Assembly: GCF_034134805.1 (NCBI RefSeq)
Contig: NZ_CP139419.1
Coordinates: forward strand, 806,001 to 870,000
Length of the DNA: 64,000 nucleotides
Direction of reading: 5' to 3'
From: Streptococcus sp. S5
GTDB taxonomy: Bacteria > Bacillota > Bacilli > Lactobacillales > Streptococcaceae
The position numbers were made by a program, and so were the translations under genes. The notes under the pieces were generated by a model, which was not told the origin of the DNA, did not search any database, and saw nothing but the letters and a program-made list of their open reading frames with translations. Shown piece after piece: positions 47,611-56,790 of this stretch (its first letter is position 1; each line of letters starts with the position of its first letter).

Positions 47611-48417
47611 TTATAATACCCACTTTCTAATGGCGTATGCAACGCCAGATTCATCATTTGATTTGGTGATAGTTGTAGCAATTTTTTTAAGAGCTGGATT
47701 GCCATTCTCCATAACGACAGCATGTCCCACGACTTCTAGCATGGAACGGTCATTTTCCTCATCTCCGATGGCCATGGTTTCTTCTTGCTGGATTCCAAGT
47801 CGTTCAGCTAAATGAAGAACAGCTGCTCCCTTATTGGTTGTTTTCCCTAGAATTTCTAAATAAAAAGGGGCTGATGTGACCATAGTGAAGCGATCCTTGA
47901 ATTCTTTAGGGATTTTTGCAATCGCAGCATCTAGAATATCTGGTTCATCGATATACATGGCCTTGACAAATTCTTTCTCACGAACTTCTTCAGGCGTCCG
48001 GTAATAAAGGGGCATGTTGACCAGTTGAGATTCATGAATGGTGTAGCGTCCGATATCTCGATTGCTGGTATAGATGCCGTCTTTAGTAATAGCATGAGAG
48101 TGGATTTGGAGTTTGTTAGCAAGAGACTCGATATCGAGATAGTCCTCATAATGTAAAAGGTCTTTGATGAGTTCTTTTCCAGTAGCAGTTTTTTGCACCA
48201 GACCGCCATTAAAGGTAATGACATAGTCTCCAGGATCCATCAAATGGAGTTCTTTTAAAAGTTTTGAGACCCCTGCGATAGGGCGACCGGTTGTGATAAC
48301 GATTTTAACGCCTGCGGCTTTAGCATCTTGAATGGCTTCAAATACAGAAGGTGTGATCTCTTTTTTTGAATTGAGAAGTGTACCGTCGATATCGATCGCA
48401 ACTAATTTAATGGACAT
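47611..48417 (-). CDS. Cof-type HAD-superfamily phosphatase (YidA-like)
   Basis: 268 residues. Motif I AIDIDGTLLNSKKE (about 8-21); motif IV GDEENDRSMLE (about 210-220); type IIB cap between. Likely sugar-phosphate phosphatase. ATG 48417 is supported by AGGAG six bases upstream; it starts 11 bp inside the HD gene. It sits between the HD gene and murM in one operon. Confidence 0.9.
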   Translation of the reverse strand: MSIKLVAIDIDGTLLNSKKEITPSVFEAIQDAKAAGVKIVITTGRPIAGVSKLLKELHLMDPGDYVITFNGGLVQKTATGKELIKDLLHYEDYLDIESLANKLQIHSHAITKDGIYTSNRDIGRYTIHESQLVNMPLYYRTPEEVREKEFVKAMYIDEPDILDAAIAKIPKEFKDRFTMVTSAPFYLEILGKTTNKGAAVLHLAERLGIQQEETMAIGDEENDRSMLEVVGHAVVMENGNPALKKIATTITKSNDESGVAYAIRKWVL

Positions 48418-49717
48418 CCGTCTCTCCTGTAAAATAATCATTGGTAATATAGGAAGTGAATTCCTCTACTTGCTTACTGAAAAGTCCATTAACCTCCAGC
48501 ATTTCTTTTGGGAAATAGAAGCGGTTGTCCCCATAGCGAGTTCCTGCTAAAGCAGCGACGAGTGGAGACAACTGAGACAATTCAGCGAGACTCCCATCTT
48601 TTCGGATCATCTCGATCTGGGTCCGCGGTTTTTCAAGCTCTGGTCGATAAATATCGTAGGGCAGATCGAAATTTTGATGAATAGCGGTGTAGTAGGTTGG
48701 ATTAAACCCAACCTCTTTAATCAGTTTTTCAAGGATTGCTAAGTCTTTTCGTTTATCTTCTGTAAATAGAATCGATTTAAAGACTTTCCGATTAATATAG
48801 CGCTGAGCAAGATCAGACAAGATGGTATCCGGACTATCCATCCAGACTTGGAAATAGGTATTCATCACACCGTCATCTAGATTTAGGTAGTCTTGAATGG
48901 TGACCTCTTCTTCAAAAAATGGAATCAAGCGAGGTGAAGTCAGTTGAAAATACTCTTTCTGATCGGGATAAATGGTTCTAGCTCGTTTGAGAAGATTTTG
49001 AAGGAGGACTTCCATGGCACGAGTAGCCGGGTGGAAGTAGACCTGCATATACATTTGGTAACGGCTGACCACGTAATCCTCGACAGCGTGCATGCCATTT
49101 TGTTGGAAGGCAATGCCATTTTCAATCGGTCGAATGACGCGCAAAATACGGGTCAAGTCAAATTTTCCATAGGAAGCACCCGTAAAATAGGCATCCCGCA
49201 GTAAATAATCCATTCGGTCCACATCAATCTGACTAGAAATTAATTGCACCACTTGTTTATTGGGATAGGTATGATCAATGACGCTGGCTACACGATTTGG
49301 GAAATCAGGAGCCACTTGCAAGAGGATCTGATTGACCTCCGTCTCTGGGCTGGTGATGATCAGCTGGGTCATTTTTTCATGATCGGTTCCAAAGAGTCCT
49401 TCGAAGGTATGAGAATAAGCACCATGTCCAATGTCATGAAGAAGAGCGGCTGTCATGGTCAGTAAGTTTTCATCAGAATTCCATTGCTCTGCATACTTCT
49501 CCTCAAAAATGGATAGAATGCGTCTTGAAATTTCATAGGCGCCAAGACAGTGAGAAAAACGACTATGCTCCCCACCGTGGAAGGTAAAACCAGATGTCCC
49601 CAGTTGTTTGATGCGGCGTAGTCGTTGAAATTCTTTACTATTAATTAATTGATAAATGATGGGATGATCCACATGAACGTAATCATGCACGGGATCGCGA
49701 AAGACTTTTTCATTCAT
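48407..49717 (-). CDS. HD-domain phosphohydrolase
   Basis: 436-residue HD-superfamily protein. N-terminal core with HSRFSHCLGAYEISRRIL (about 52-69), the metal-binding HD of ALLHDIGHGAYSHTFEG (about 92-108) and RMDYLLRDAYFTG further on. Relatives are dNTP triphosphohydrolases or nucleotide phosphatases. First gene of the HD-HAD-murM-murN operon. Its promoter places the predicted transcription start on the A of ATG 49717, so it is probably translated from a leaderless message. Confidence 0.9.
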   Translation of the reverse strand: MNEKVFRDPVHDYVHVDHPIIYQLINSKEFQRLRRIKQLGTSGFTFHGGEHSRFSHCLGAYEISRRILSIFEEKYAEQWNSDENLLTMTAALLHDIGHGAYSHTFEGLFGTDHEKMTQLIITSPETEVNQILLQVAPDFPNRVASVIDHTYPNKQVVQLISSQIDVDRMDYLLRDAYFTGASYGKFDLTRILRVIRPIENGIAFQQNGMHAVEDYVVSRYQMYMQVYFHPATRAMEVLLQNLLKRARTIYPDQKEYFQLTSPRLIPFFEEEVTIQDYLNLDDGVMNTYFQVWMDSPDTILSDLAQRYINRKVFKSILFTEDKRKDLAILEKLIKEVGFNPTYYTAIHQNFDLPYDIYRPELEKPRTQIEMIRKDGSLAELSQLSPLVAALAGTRYGDNRFYFPKEMLEVNGLFSKQVEEFTSYITNDYFTGETDVH

Positions 49718-49723
49718 GGGTCT

Positions 49724-49732
49724 ATTATAGCA
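49724..49732 (-). promoter_or_regulatory. HD-gene extended -10, leaderless configuration
   Basis: Minus-strand TGCTATAAT (hexamer 49729-49724), six bases before ATG 49717. No ribosome-binding site. This is the likely promoter for the whole murMN operon. Confidence 0.7.
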
Positions 49733-49832
49733 AAAAAAAGCCTATTTTGCGATATAGAGGCTAATAGGGGCAGTCAAAATGCGTAAAATTTGATAGAATA
49801 GTAAGGCAAGAAAAGAAGAGAAGGAGACAAAG

Positions 49833-50216
49833 ATGCAGATTCGCATTCAAAATACCATTCGATTTGGAGAAGAAATGGAAATCGTTGATCAGTACTATCA
49901 AGGTGAATGGAAGGAAAAAGCAGGTTTTCAGTATCTCTTGTATACCAATGAAGAAGATGAAAAGGTTGCTTTGAAATTTTCCAATGACGAATTGGTCATG
50001 ACACGTTTCTCAAGTCCTAAATCCATCATGCGTTTCTACAAAAATGAAGATGGTGGGGCAATCATCCCAACTCCGATGGGCATTCAGCAGTTTTTGATTA
50101 CAACAGATTTCTTTCAATTAGAAGCAGGTCATTTGCAAGTCTCTTATCGCTTGTTAACTCTCGATGGAGAACAGGAATTTGCTAATTATCAATTACTAGT
50201 GGAATGGGAAGAATAG
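49833..50216 (+). CDS. DUF1934 family beta-barrel protein
   Basis: 127-residue small soluble protein matching the DUF1934/YwiB pattern: IRIQNTIRFGEEMEIVDQYYQGEWKEKAGFQYLLYTN, with many alternating hydrophobic strands (calycin-like barrel). Function unknown. AAGGAG lies six to seven bases upstream of ATG 49833. Single-gene unit in front of the riboswitch. Confidence 0.85.
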   Translation: MQIRIQNTIRFGEEMEIVDQYYQGEWKEKAGFQYLLYTNEEDEKVALKFSNDELVMTRFSSPKSIMRFYKNEDGGAIIPTPMGIQQFLITTDFFQLEAGHLQVSYRLLTLDGEQEFANYQLLVEWEE

Positions 50217-50249
50217 ACCTCATTAAATTATTAGAGATCCCGCTTGCTT

Positions 50250-50271
50250 TATTCTATAAAAATGGTATAAT
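50250..50271 (+). promoter_or_regulatory. Promoter of the P-type ATPase gene
   Basis: TGGTATAAT extended -10 (hexamer 50266-50271) with TTGCTT at 50244-50249, 16-bp spacer. Predicted start near 50278, at the edge of the riboswitch. Confidence 0.7.
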
Positions 50272-50278
50272 AAAACCA

Positions 50279-50388
50279 CTCAAGGGAGTAGCTGGCGGTT
50301 TTCCGCGATAGTGTCGTCATTACGAATTATTTCCGGCACTATATTAAACAGCGAGACTTGTTTTTTTAAAAAACAGGTCTCTTTTTTT
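50279..50388 (+). promoter_or_regulatory. yybP-ykoY manganese riboswitch with terminator
   Basis: Conserved aptamer elements are present in order: AAGGGAGTAGC (50283-50293), GTCGTCATTACG (50312-50323), CCGGCAC (50332-50338) and CAGCGAGAC (50349-50357). An overlapping strong hairpin (50353-50381, GAGACTTG / CAGGTCTC) with T run forms the terminator of the expression platform. This class binds Mn2+ and turns the gene on. In pneumococcus the same element controls the homologous ATPase. Confidence 0.92.
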
Positions 50389-50419
50389 GTAAAAAGAGGC
50401 CAAAAAGGAGGAGACTGTT

Positions 50420-53104
50420 TTGTCAAAAGAACAAAATAAAGATTTGTTTTACACGCAATCTTCTGAGGAAGTCCTAAAGAACTTGGACTCATCTGTCGAA
50501 GGTTTGTCAACCGCCCAGGCTCAAGAACGCTTAGCGAATTATGGTCGTAATGAGTTGGAAGAGGGTGAAAAACGTAGCCTACTAGCTAAATTCCTTGATC
50601 AATTTAAGGATTTGATGATTATCATCTTGCTTGTGGCAGCGGCACTTTCTGTGATTACAGAAGGAATGGACGGTCTAACGGATGCCATGATCATCTTGGC
50701 CGTTGTTGTCTTGAATGCTGCCTTTGGGGTTTACCAAGAAGGGCAAGCAGAAGCAGCCATTGAAGCTCTGAAAAATATGTCTAGCCCCATGGCTCGTGTT
50801 CGTCGTGATGGCCATGTTATTGAGATTGACTCAAAAGAATTGGTACCCGGAGATATCGTCTTGCTTGAAGCGGGAGATGTCGTGCCTGCAGATATGCGTT
50901 TGTTTGAAGCAGCTTCTCTTAAAATTGAAGAAGCAGCTCTTACAGGGGAGTCTGTGCCAGTTGAAAAAGATGTGACAGGACTTGTTGAAGCAGATGCTGG
51001 TATTGGGGACCGCGTTAATATGGGTTACCAAAACTCAAATGTAACTTATGGTCGTGGTATTGGTGTCGTAACAAACACTGGTATGTATACAGAAGTTGGT
51101 AAGATTGCAGATATGTTGGCTAATGCCGATGAGACTGAAACACCATTGAAGCAAAGCTTGGAACAATTATCTAAAGCCTTGACTTACTTAATTGTTGTGA
51201 TTGCGGTCATTACTTTCTTAGTTGGTGTCTTCGTTCGTGGGGAACATCCATTGGAAGGCTTGATGGTAGCTGTTGCCCTTGCGGTTGCGGCGATTCCAGA
51301 AGGACTTCCTGCCATTGTAACCATCGTTCTTTCTTTGGGAACAACAACCCTTGCCAAACGCAATTCGATTGTTCGTAAATTGCCAGCGGTTGAAACACTT
51401 GGTTCAACAGAAATCATCGCATCTGATAAAACAGGTACTTTGACCATGAACCAAATGACGGTTGAAAAAGTCTATACCAACGGTCAATTACAAAGTGCAG
51501 CAACCGAAATTGGAACAAGCAACAATACGCTTCGCATCATGAACTTTGCCAATGATACCAAGGTAGATCCATCTGGCAAGTTGATTGGGGACCCAACAGA
51601 GACTGCTTTGGTACAGTTTGGTTTGGATCACAATTTTGATGTTCGCGAAATTCTGAAGGATGAGCCACGTGTGGCAGAATTGCCATTTGACTCAGACCGT
51701 AAGCTTATGTCAACTATCCATAAGGAAGCGGACGGTTCATACTTTATCGCTGTTAAGGGGGCTCCTGACCAATTGCTCAAACGTGTGACGCGTATTGAAG
51801 TTAATGGGGAAGTTCGTCCTATTACGGATGAAGATAAGAAAGCTATCCTTGCTACCAACAAAGACTTGGCTAAACAGGCCCTTCGTGTCTTGATGATGGC
51901 TTATAAGACAAGCAAGGAAATTCCAACCTTGGAATCTGAAATTGTTGAGTCTGACTTGATCTTCTCTGGTTTGGTCGGTATGATTGACCCTGAGCGTCCA
52001 GAAGCAGCTGAAGCGGTTCGTGTTGCTAAGGAAGCGGGTATCCGTCCAATCATGATCACGGGTGACCACCAAGATACAGCAGAAGCGATTGCTAAACGTC
52101 TGGGAATCATCGATCCAAATGATACAGAAGACCATGTCTTTACAGGAGCTGAGTTGAATGAACTCTCTGACGAAGAATTCCAAAAGGTCTTCAAGCAATA
52201 TTCTGTTTATGCTCGTGTATCACCTGAACACAAGGTTCGGATCGTGAAAGCTTGGCAAAATGAAGGAAAAGTTGTTGCCATGACTGGTGACGGGGTCAAC
52301 GATGCACCATCACTTAAGACAGCTGACATCGGTATCGGTATGGGGATTACAGGTACAGAAGTTTCTAAGGGAGCTTCAGACATGGTCCTTGCCGATGATA
52401 ACTTCGCCACTATTATCGTAGCGGTAGAAGAAGGACGGAAGGTCTTCTCCAATATCCAAAAATCTATTCAGTATCTCTTGTCCGCCAATATGGCTGAAGT
52501 CTTCACCATCTTCTTTGCAACACTCTTTGGTTGGGATGTGTTGCAACCAGTGCATCTTCTCTGGATCAATTTGGTAACCGATACTCTTCCAGCCATCGCT
52601 CTTGGTGTGGAACCAGCTGAGCCCGGTGTCATGACTCACAAACCTCGTGGACGTAAATCTAACTTCTTTGACGGTGGGGTCTTTGGAGCCATTCTTTATC
52701 AAGGAATCTTCCAAACCATGCTAGTTCTTGGTGTTTATGGCTGGGCCTTACTCTCTCCAGAACATGCGACTCGTGCCGAAATCCATGCAGATGCTTTGAC
52801 CATGGCCTTTGCAACTCTTGGTTTGATCCAATTGCTCCATGCCTTTAACGTTAAATCGGTTTACCAATCCATCTTTAAAGTGGGACTCTTCAAGAACAAG
52901 ACCTTTAACTGGTCGATTCCAGTTGCCTTTGTTCTCTTGATGGCGACCATCATTATCCCTGGATTTAACAAACTCTTCCATGTGTCTCATTTAAGCTTGA
53001 CACAATGGTTAGCTGTTATGATTGGTTCGCTCTTGATTGTTGTTCTTGTTGAGATTGTTAAAGCCGTTCAACGTGCACTTGGAAAAGATAAAAACGCCAT
53101 TTAA
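50420..53104 (+). CDS. mgtA: P-type IIA cation ATPase (MgtA/CaxP type)
   Basis: 894-residue metal-exporting ATPase. Seen: TGES dephosphorylation motif (TGESVPVEK), PEGLPA ion-binding loop (AAIPEGLPAIVTI), phosphorylation loop SDKTGTLT (Asp about 336), hinge TGDGVNDAPSLKTADIG, about ten membrane segments. The PEGL loop groups it with Ca2+/Mn2+ pumps. The Mn riboswitch in front and the pneumococcal precedent (Mn-responsive MgtA) point to Mn2+ or Ca2+ efflux. Start is TTG 50420 with AGGAGG eight bases upstream. Confidence 0.93.
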   Translation: MSKEQNKDLFYTQSSEEVLKNLDSSVEGLSTAQAQERLANYGRNELEEGEKRSLLAKFLDQFKDLMIIILLVAAALSVITEGMDGLTDAMIILAVVVLNAAFGVYQEGQAEAAIEALKNMSSPMARVRRDGHVIEIDSKELVPGDIVLLEAGDVVPADMRLFEAASLKIEEAALTGESVPVEKDVTGLVEADAGIGDRVNMGYQNSNVTYGRGIGVVTNTGMYTEVGKIADMLANADETETPLKQSLEQLSKALTYLIVVIAVITFLVGVFVRGEHPLEGLMVAVALAVAAIPEGLPAIVTIVLSLGTTTLAKRNSIVRKLPAVETLGSTEIIASDKTGTLTMNQMTVEKVYTNGQLQSAATEIGTSNNTLRIMNFANDTKVDPSGKLIGDPTETALVQFGLDHNFDVREILKDEPRVAELPFDSDRKLMSTIHKEADGSYFIAVKGAPDQLLKRVTRIEVNGEVRPITDEDKKAILATNKDLAKQALRVLMMAYKTSKEIPTLESEIVESDLIFSGLVGMIDPERPEAAEAVRVAKEAGIRPIMITGDHQDTAEAIAKRLGIIDPNDTEDHVFTGAELNELSDEEFQKVFKQYSVYARVSPEHKVRIVKAWQNEGKVVAMTGDGVNDAPSLKTADIGIGMGITGTEVSKGASDMVLADDNFATIIVAVEEGRKVFSNIQKSIQYLLSANMAEVFTIFFATLFGWDVLQPVHLLWINLVTDTLPAIALGVEPAEPGVMTHKPRGRKSNFFDGGVFGAILYQGIFQTMLVLGVYGWALLSPEHATRAEIHADALTMAFATLGLIQLLHAFNVKSVYQSIFKVGLFKNKTFNWSIPVAFVLLMATIIIPGFNKLFHVSHLSLTQWLAVMIGSLLIVVLVEIVKAVQRALGKDKNAI

Positions 53105-53225
53105 ATATAAAAGAAGTCATCTCCGGATGGCTTTTTTTGCGGGCAAAATGGACTGGGCATATTTCTTGAGGTACGTGTAGATTTTTGATAAACTAGTCAA
53201 CAGTTTGAAGAAAGGAAACTTAGTT

Positions 53226-53894
53226 ATGAAAAAGTTTTTTGCTGAAGTAATCGGTACATTTATGCTTGTCTTTATCGGGACTGGCGCAGTTGTTTTTGGA
53301 AATGGAACAGAAGGTCTGGGACATTTAGGAATTGCCTTGGCATTCGGTTTATCTATTGTCGCAGCAGCTTACTCAATTGGGACTGTTTCGGGTGCCCACT
53401 TGAACCCGGCTGTTTCGATTGCCATGTTTGTGAACAAACGCTTGTCTTCAAAGGACTTGGTTAATTATATTGCAGCGCAAGTAGTGGGTGCGGTTCTCGC
53501 ATCTGCAACAGTACTCTTCCTCTTGTCAAATTCAGGTATGTCAACAGCTAGTCTTGGTGAAAATGCCCTAGCGAAGGGTGTGACTCCATTTGGCGGATTC
53601 TTGTTTGAAGTAATTGCTTCCTTTATCTTTATTTTGGTCATCATGACAGTGACTTCAGCTACCAAAGGTAATGGCAAGATCGCTGGTCTTGTGATCGGTT
53701 TGAGCTTGACTTTAATTATTCTTGTTGGTTTGAACATTACAGGACTTTCTGTTAACCCAGCTCGTAGCTTGGCACCTGCCCTCTTTGTTGGTGGTGCAGC
53801 CCTTCAACAAATTTGGATCTTTATCTTGGCTCCAATTGTCGGTGGTGTTCTGGCTGCAATCGTTGCAAAAAATCTCTTGGATACTGAAGAGTAA
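53226..53894 (+). CDS. MIP-family aquaporin/aquaglyceroporin
   Basis: 222-residue channel with about six membrane segments and both asparagine motifs, LNPAVS (about 65-70) and VNPARS (about 181-186). Compared with E. coli AqpZ by eye, the helix-5 His that narrows the water filter appears replaced by Ile (LTLIILVG) and the residue before SVNPAR is Leu, so water specificity is doubtful. ATG 53226 has AAGGAAA upstream; the frame is open back to 53205. Single-gene unit. Confidence 0.9.
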   Translation: MKKFFAEVIGTFMLVFIGTGAVVFGNGTEGLGHLGIALAFGLSIVAAAYSIGTVSGAHLNPAVSIAMFVNKRLSSKDLVNYIAAQVVGAVLASATVLFLLSNSGMSTASLGENALAKGVTPFGGFLFEVIASFIFILVIMTVTSATKGNGKIAGLVIGLSLTLIILVGLNITGLSVNPARSLAPALFVGGAALQQIWIFILAPIVGGVLAAIVAKNLLDTEE

Positions 53895-53928
53895 AAAAAT
53901 TGGTTCCGAAGGAGCCAATTTTTTTTAT
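53894..53928. terminator. Bidirectional terminator
   Basis: Fourteen-base stem AAAAAATTGGTTCC / GGAGCCAATTTTTT, one G-U pair, GAA loop; T runs on both strands. Ends both the aquaporin and the converging metallophosphoesterase. Confidence 0.9.
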
Positions 53929-54782
53929 AGTTCAAGGATCGTCATGGTTTGAGAAAATTCATGAGCGAGCTGTTTTTTCTTGTATGCTTTAAATTCGGGG
54001 AGGTCTTTGATTCTGCGATAGCGTTTGTAGGGATCGTATCGTTTTGGAAAATCATATTCAGGAAAAGCATCGAAAAATTGTTTGCAAAGCTCCCATTCTC
54101 GGACATAGCCTAAAGGTCTGGCATGATAGGTGATATTGTCGATTTTCCTATCTGAAATTCTGTGGTGGCTGTGTCCAAATATGACATCTTTGACAGGGAA
54201 TTGCCGAAAAAGCTCATGAAAGGCTTGGCTCCCTAGAAAAGCATTAAAGCGTTCAAAATAAGGGTGGCGCAGGAGAAACTGACTATGAGGAACAAAGTGC
54301 ATGGCGATGATCAGGGGTTGGTCTACACGCATGAGCTCTTGTTCCAGTTCTTGCAACAGACGTTGGGTAATGGCTGGATCAGATCCCATTCGTTGGAGGC
54401 GTCTGTCAAACCAAAACAGATTCTTGGTTTGGAGATGTTTTTGGGGAGAAATAGTAGGAACAAAGCTGTAGTCATACCAGCCCGAAAAGGCAAGAAGCGT
54501 ATGATTGGAGAATGAGATTTTTTGAAATTCAAAAGGTCTCATGGCTTCTTCTGATAGGCCCAGCATATCATGATTTCCTAGGCTAAAGGTCACTGGAAGG
54601 TGACATTGAAGTTGGTCTAAAAATTCCTGTGACGTCTTTTCAAAGCCGTTGGCAATATCTCCTGCAATATGGAGATGTTGAATTTTTTTGTCCTTGAAAA
54701 GAGTGATCAGAGTCTCTAATTCTTCTTTGCCGAAGTTGTTTGAATCAATATGTAAATCGGACATAAAAGCTACTGTTGTCAT
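53925..54782 (-). CDS. Metallophosphoesterase
   Basis: 285-residue calcineurin-like phosphoesterase. Motifs: SDLHID (about 8-13), GDIANG (about 40-45), GNHD (about 71-74), MHFVPHS and GHSHHRIS (about 205-212), the usual two-metal site. Substrate unknown. The start ATG 54782 is preceded by a TGCTAGACT box at the leaderless distance and no ribosome-binding site. Confidence 0.9.
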   Translation of the reverse strand: MTTVAFMSDLHIDSNNFGKEELETLITLFKDKKIQHLHIAGDIANGFEKTSQEFLDQLQCHLPVTFSLGNHDMLGLSEEAMRPFEFQKISFSNHTLLAFSGWYDYSFVPTISPQKHLQTKNLFWFDRRLQRMGSDPAITQRLLQELEQELMRVDQPLIIAMHFVPHSQFLLRHPYFERFNAFLGSQAFHELFRQFPVKDVIFGHSHHRISDRKIDNITYHARPLGYVREWELCKQFFDAFPEYDFPKRYDPYKRYRRIKDLPEFKAYKKKQLAHEFSQTMTILEL

Positions 54783-54788
54783 GCTACC

Positions 54789-54797
54789 AGTCTAGCA
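54789..54797 (-). promoter_or_regulatory. Possible leaderless promoter of the metallophosphoesterase gene
   Basis: Minus-strand TGCTAGACT (hexamer 54794-54789, 4/6 match) six bases before ATG 54782; the predicted start is the A of the ATG. Weaker than the others. Confidence 0.4.
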
Positions 54798-54921
54798 TAA
54801 GAGCATCTTTTTTTCTAACAATTAGGTTACAAATGAATAGAAAAAATGCTGAAAATCAGCTGGCTTGGCAGTTGTCAACCAGCAGATCCAATATTGGAAG
54901 GTGGGCAAATAGTGAAGGTTA

Positions 54922-54930
54922 TGATATAAT
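54922..54930 (+). promoter_or_regulatory. prfB: prfB promoter (extended -10)
   Basis: TGATATAAT, hexamer 54925-54930; predicted start near 54937, leader about 20 nt. Confidence 0.65.
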
Positions 54931-54957
54931 AGACTAGATACATAGAAAGAGGTACTT

Positions 54958-56053
54958 ATGGACATTTCAGAAATTCGTCAAAAAATTGACGCAAATCGTG
55001 AAAAATTAGCTTCTTTCAGGGGGTCTCTTTGACTTAGAGGCATTGGAAGAAGAAATTGCCATTTTAGAAAATAAAATGACAGAACCTGATTTTTGGGATG
55101 ATAACATTGCTGCGCAAAAGACATCTCAAGAATTAAATGAACTCAAGCAGACCTATGAAAATTTCCATCAAATGGTGGATCTCTTTGATGAGTCAGAAAT
55201 CTTACTGGACTTTTTGGCAGAAGATGATTCGGTCAAGGAAGAATTGATCGAGAAGTTGGAGGAGCTGGATAAACGTATGACCAGCTATGAGATGACCTTG
55301 CTATTGTCTGAACCCTATGACAATAATAATGCCATCTTAGAAATCCACCCAGGTTCAGGAGGAACAGAAGCTCAGGACTGGGGCGACATGCTTCTTCGGA
55401 TGTATACTCGTTTTGGGAATGCCCACGGCTTTAAAGTTGAAGTCTTGGACTATCAGGCTGGAGATGAGGCTGGAATCAAGTCTGTGACCCTATCCTTTGA
55501 AGGGCCACATGCATACGGTCTTCTGAAATCTGAAATGGGGGTACACCGTTTGGTTCGGATCTCTCCATTTGACTCCGCTAAACGTCGTCATACCTCCTTT
55601 ACATCTGTTGAGGTCATGCCCGAATTAGACGATACCATCGAAGTCGAAGTTCGTGATGATGATATCAAGATGGACACCTTCCGCTCTGGTGGAGCTGGTG
55701 GACAAAACGTCAACAAGGTCTCTACAGGGGTGCGCTTGACCCACATTCCGACAGGGATTGTAGTGGCGTCCACCGTGGATCGGACCCAATACGGGAACCG
55801 TGATCGTGCGATGAAGATGTTGCAAGCTAAACTCTACCAATTAGAGCAAGAGAAAAAAGCAGCAGAAGTGGATTCTCTAAAAGGGGATAAAAAAGAAATC
55901 ACCTGGGGAAGTCAAATCCGCTCCTATGTTTTTACCCCTTACACGATGGTTAAGGATCACCGGACCAACTACGAAGTAGCGCAGGTGGACAAGGTGATGG
56001 ATGGAGATATCGATGGCTTTATCGATGCCTACCTTAAATGGCGTCTCCAATAA
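54958..56053 (+). CDS. prfB: Peptide chain release factor 2 (programmed +1 frameshift)
   Basis: Release factor that ends translation at UGA and UAA. It is in two frames: 24 codons from ATG 54958 to CTT, in-frame TGA at 55030-55032, then +1 shift into the main frame from GAC 55031. The shift site is classical: AGGGGG (55019-55023 region) seven bases before CTTTGAC. The shift autoregulates RF2, since slow termination favours it. The full product is about 364 residues, normal. Main frame: RISPF anticodon tripeptide region ([15 protein letters not shown], about 195-209) and GGQ ([12 protein letters not shown]). It precedes ftsE by 44 bp. Confidence 0.96.
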
Positions 56054-56097
56054 CCTAGAGGGAATCAACCAGAAAAGAATGAAAGGAATTTCATTAC

Positions 56098-56790
56098 ATG
56101 TCAATGATTGAAATGAAAGATGTTGTCAAAAAGTATGACAACGGGACGACGGCCCTTCGCGGGGTCTCTGTCCAAATTGAACCAGGAGAATTTGCCTACA
56201 TCGTAGGACCTTCTGGTGCAGGGAAGTCGACCTTTATTCGACTTTTATACCGTGAAGTCAAACACGATAAAGGAAGTTTGAAAGTAGCTGATTTTGATTT
56301 GGATAAAATCAAAAAACGCGATATTCCTATGTTGCGACGCAATGTGGGAGTGGTCTTCCAAGATTATAAATTGCTTCCAAAGAAAACCGTTTATGAAAAT
56401 ATTGCCTACGCAATGCAAGTTATCGGTGAGCGCCGTCGCAATATTAAAAAGCGTGTTATGGAAGTTTTGGATCTTGTCGGATTGAAACACAAGGTCCGCT
56501 CATTCCCGAATGAATTGTCCGGTGGAGAGCAACAACGGATTGCGATTGCTCGTGCGATCGTCAACAATCCGAAAGTCTTGATTGCGGATGAGCCAACGGG
56601 GAACTTGGACCCAGATAATTCATGGGAAATCATGAATCTTTTGGAGCGGATTAATCTGCAAGGGACCACAGTATTGATGGCGACCCACAATAGCCAGATT
56701 GTAAATACTTTACGTCACCGTGTCATCGCGATTGAAAATGGTCGTGTAGTGCGTGATGAAGCGGAAGGAGAGTACGGATACGATGATTAG
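56098..56790 (+). CDS. ftsE: Cell division ATP-binding protein FtsE
   Basis: 230-residue ABC ATPase that with FtsX controls peptidoglycan hydrolase PcsB at the septum. Walker A GPSGAGKST (about 36-44), Q-loop VFQDYKLLPKKT, signature LSGGEQQRIAIARAI (about 138-152), Walker B VLIADEPTGNLD (about 157-168). Start ATG 56098. AAAGGAA lies upstream; overlaps ftsX by 8 bp. Confidence 0.97.
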   Translation: MSMIEMKDVVKKYDNGTTALRGVSVQIEPGEFAYIVGPSGAGKSTFIRLLYREVKHDKGSLKVADFDLDKIKKRDIPMLRRNVGVVFQDYKLLPKKTVYENIAYAMQVIGERRRNIKKRVMEVLDLVGLKHKVRSFPNELSGGEQQRIAIARAIVNNPKVLIADEPTGNLDPDNSWEIMNLLERINLQGTTVLMATHNSQIVNTLRHRVIAIENGRVVRDEAEGEYGYDD

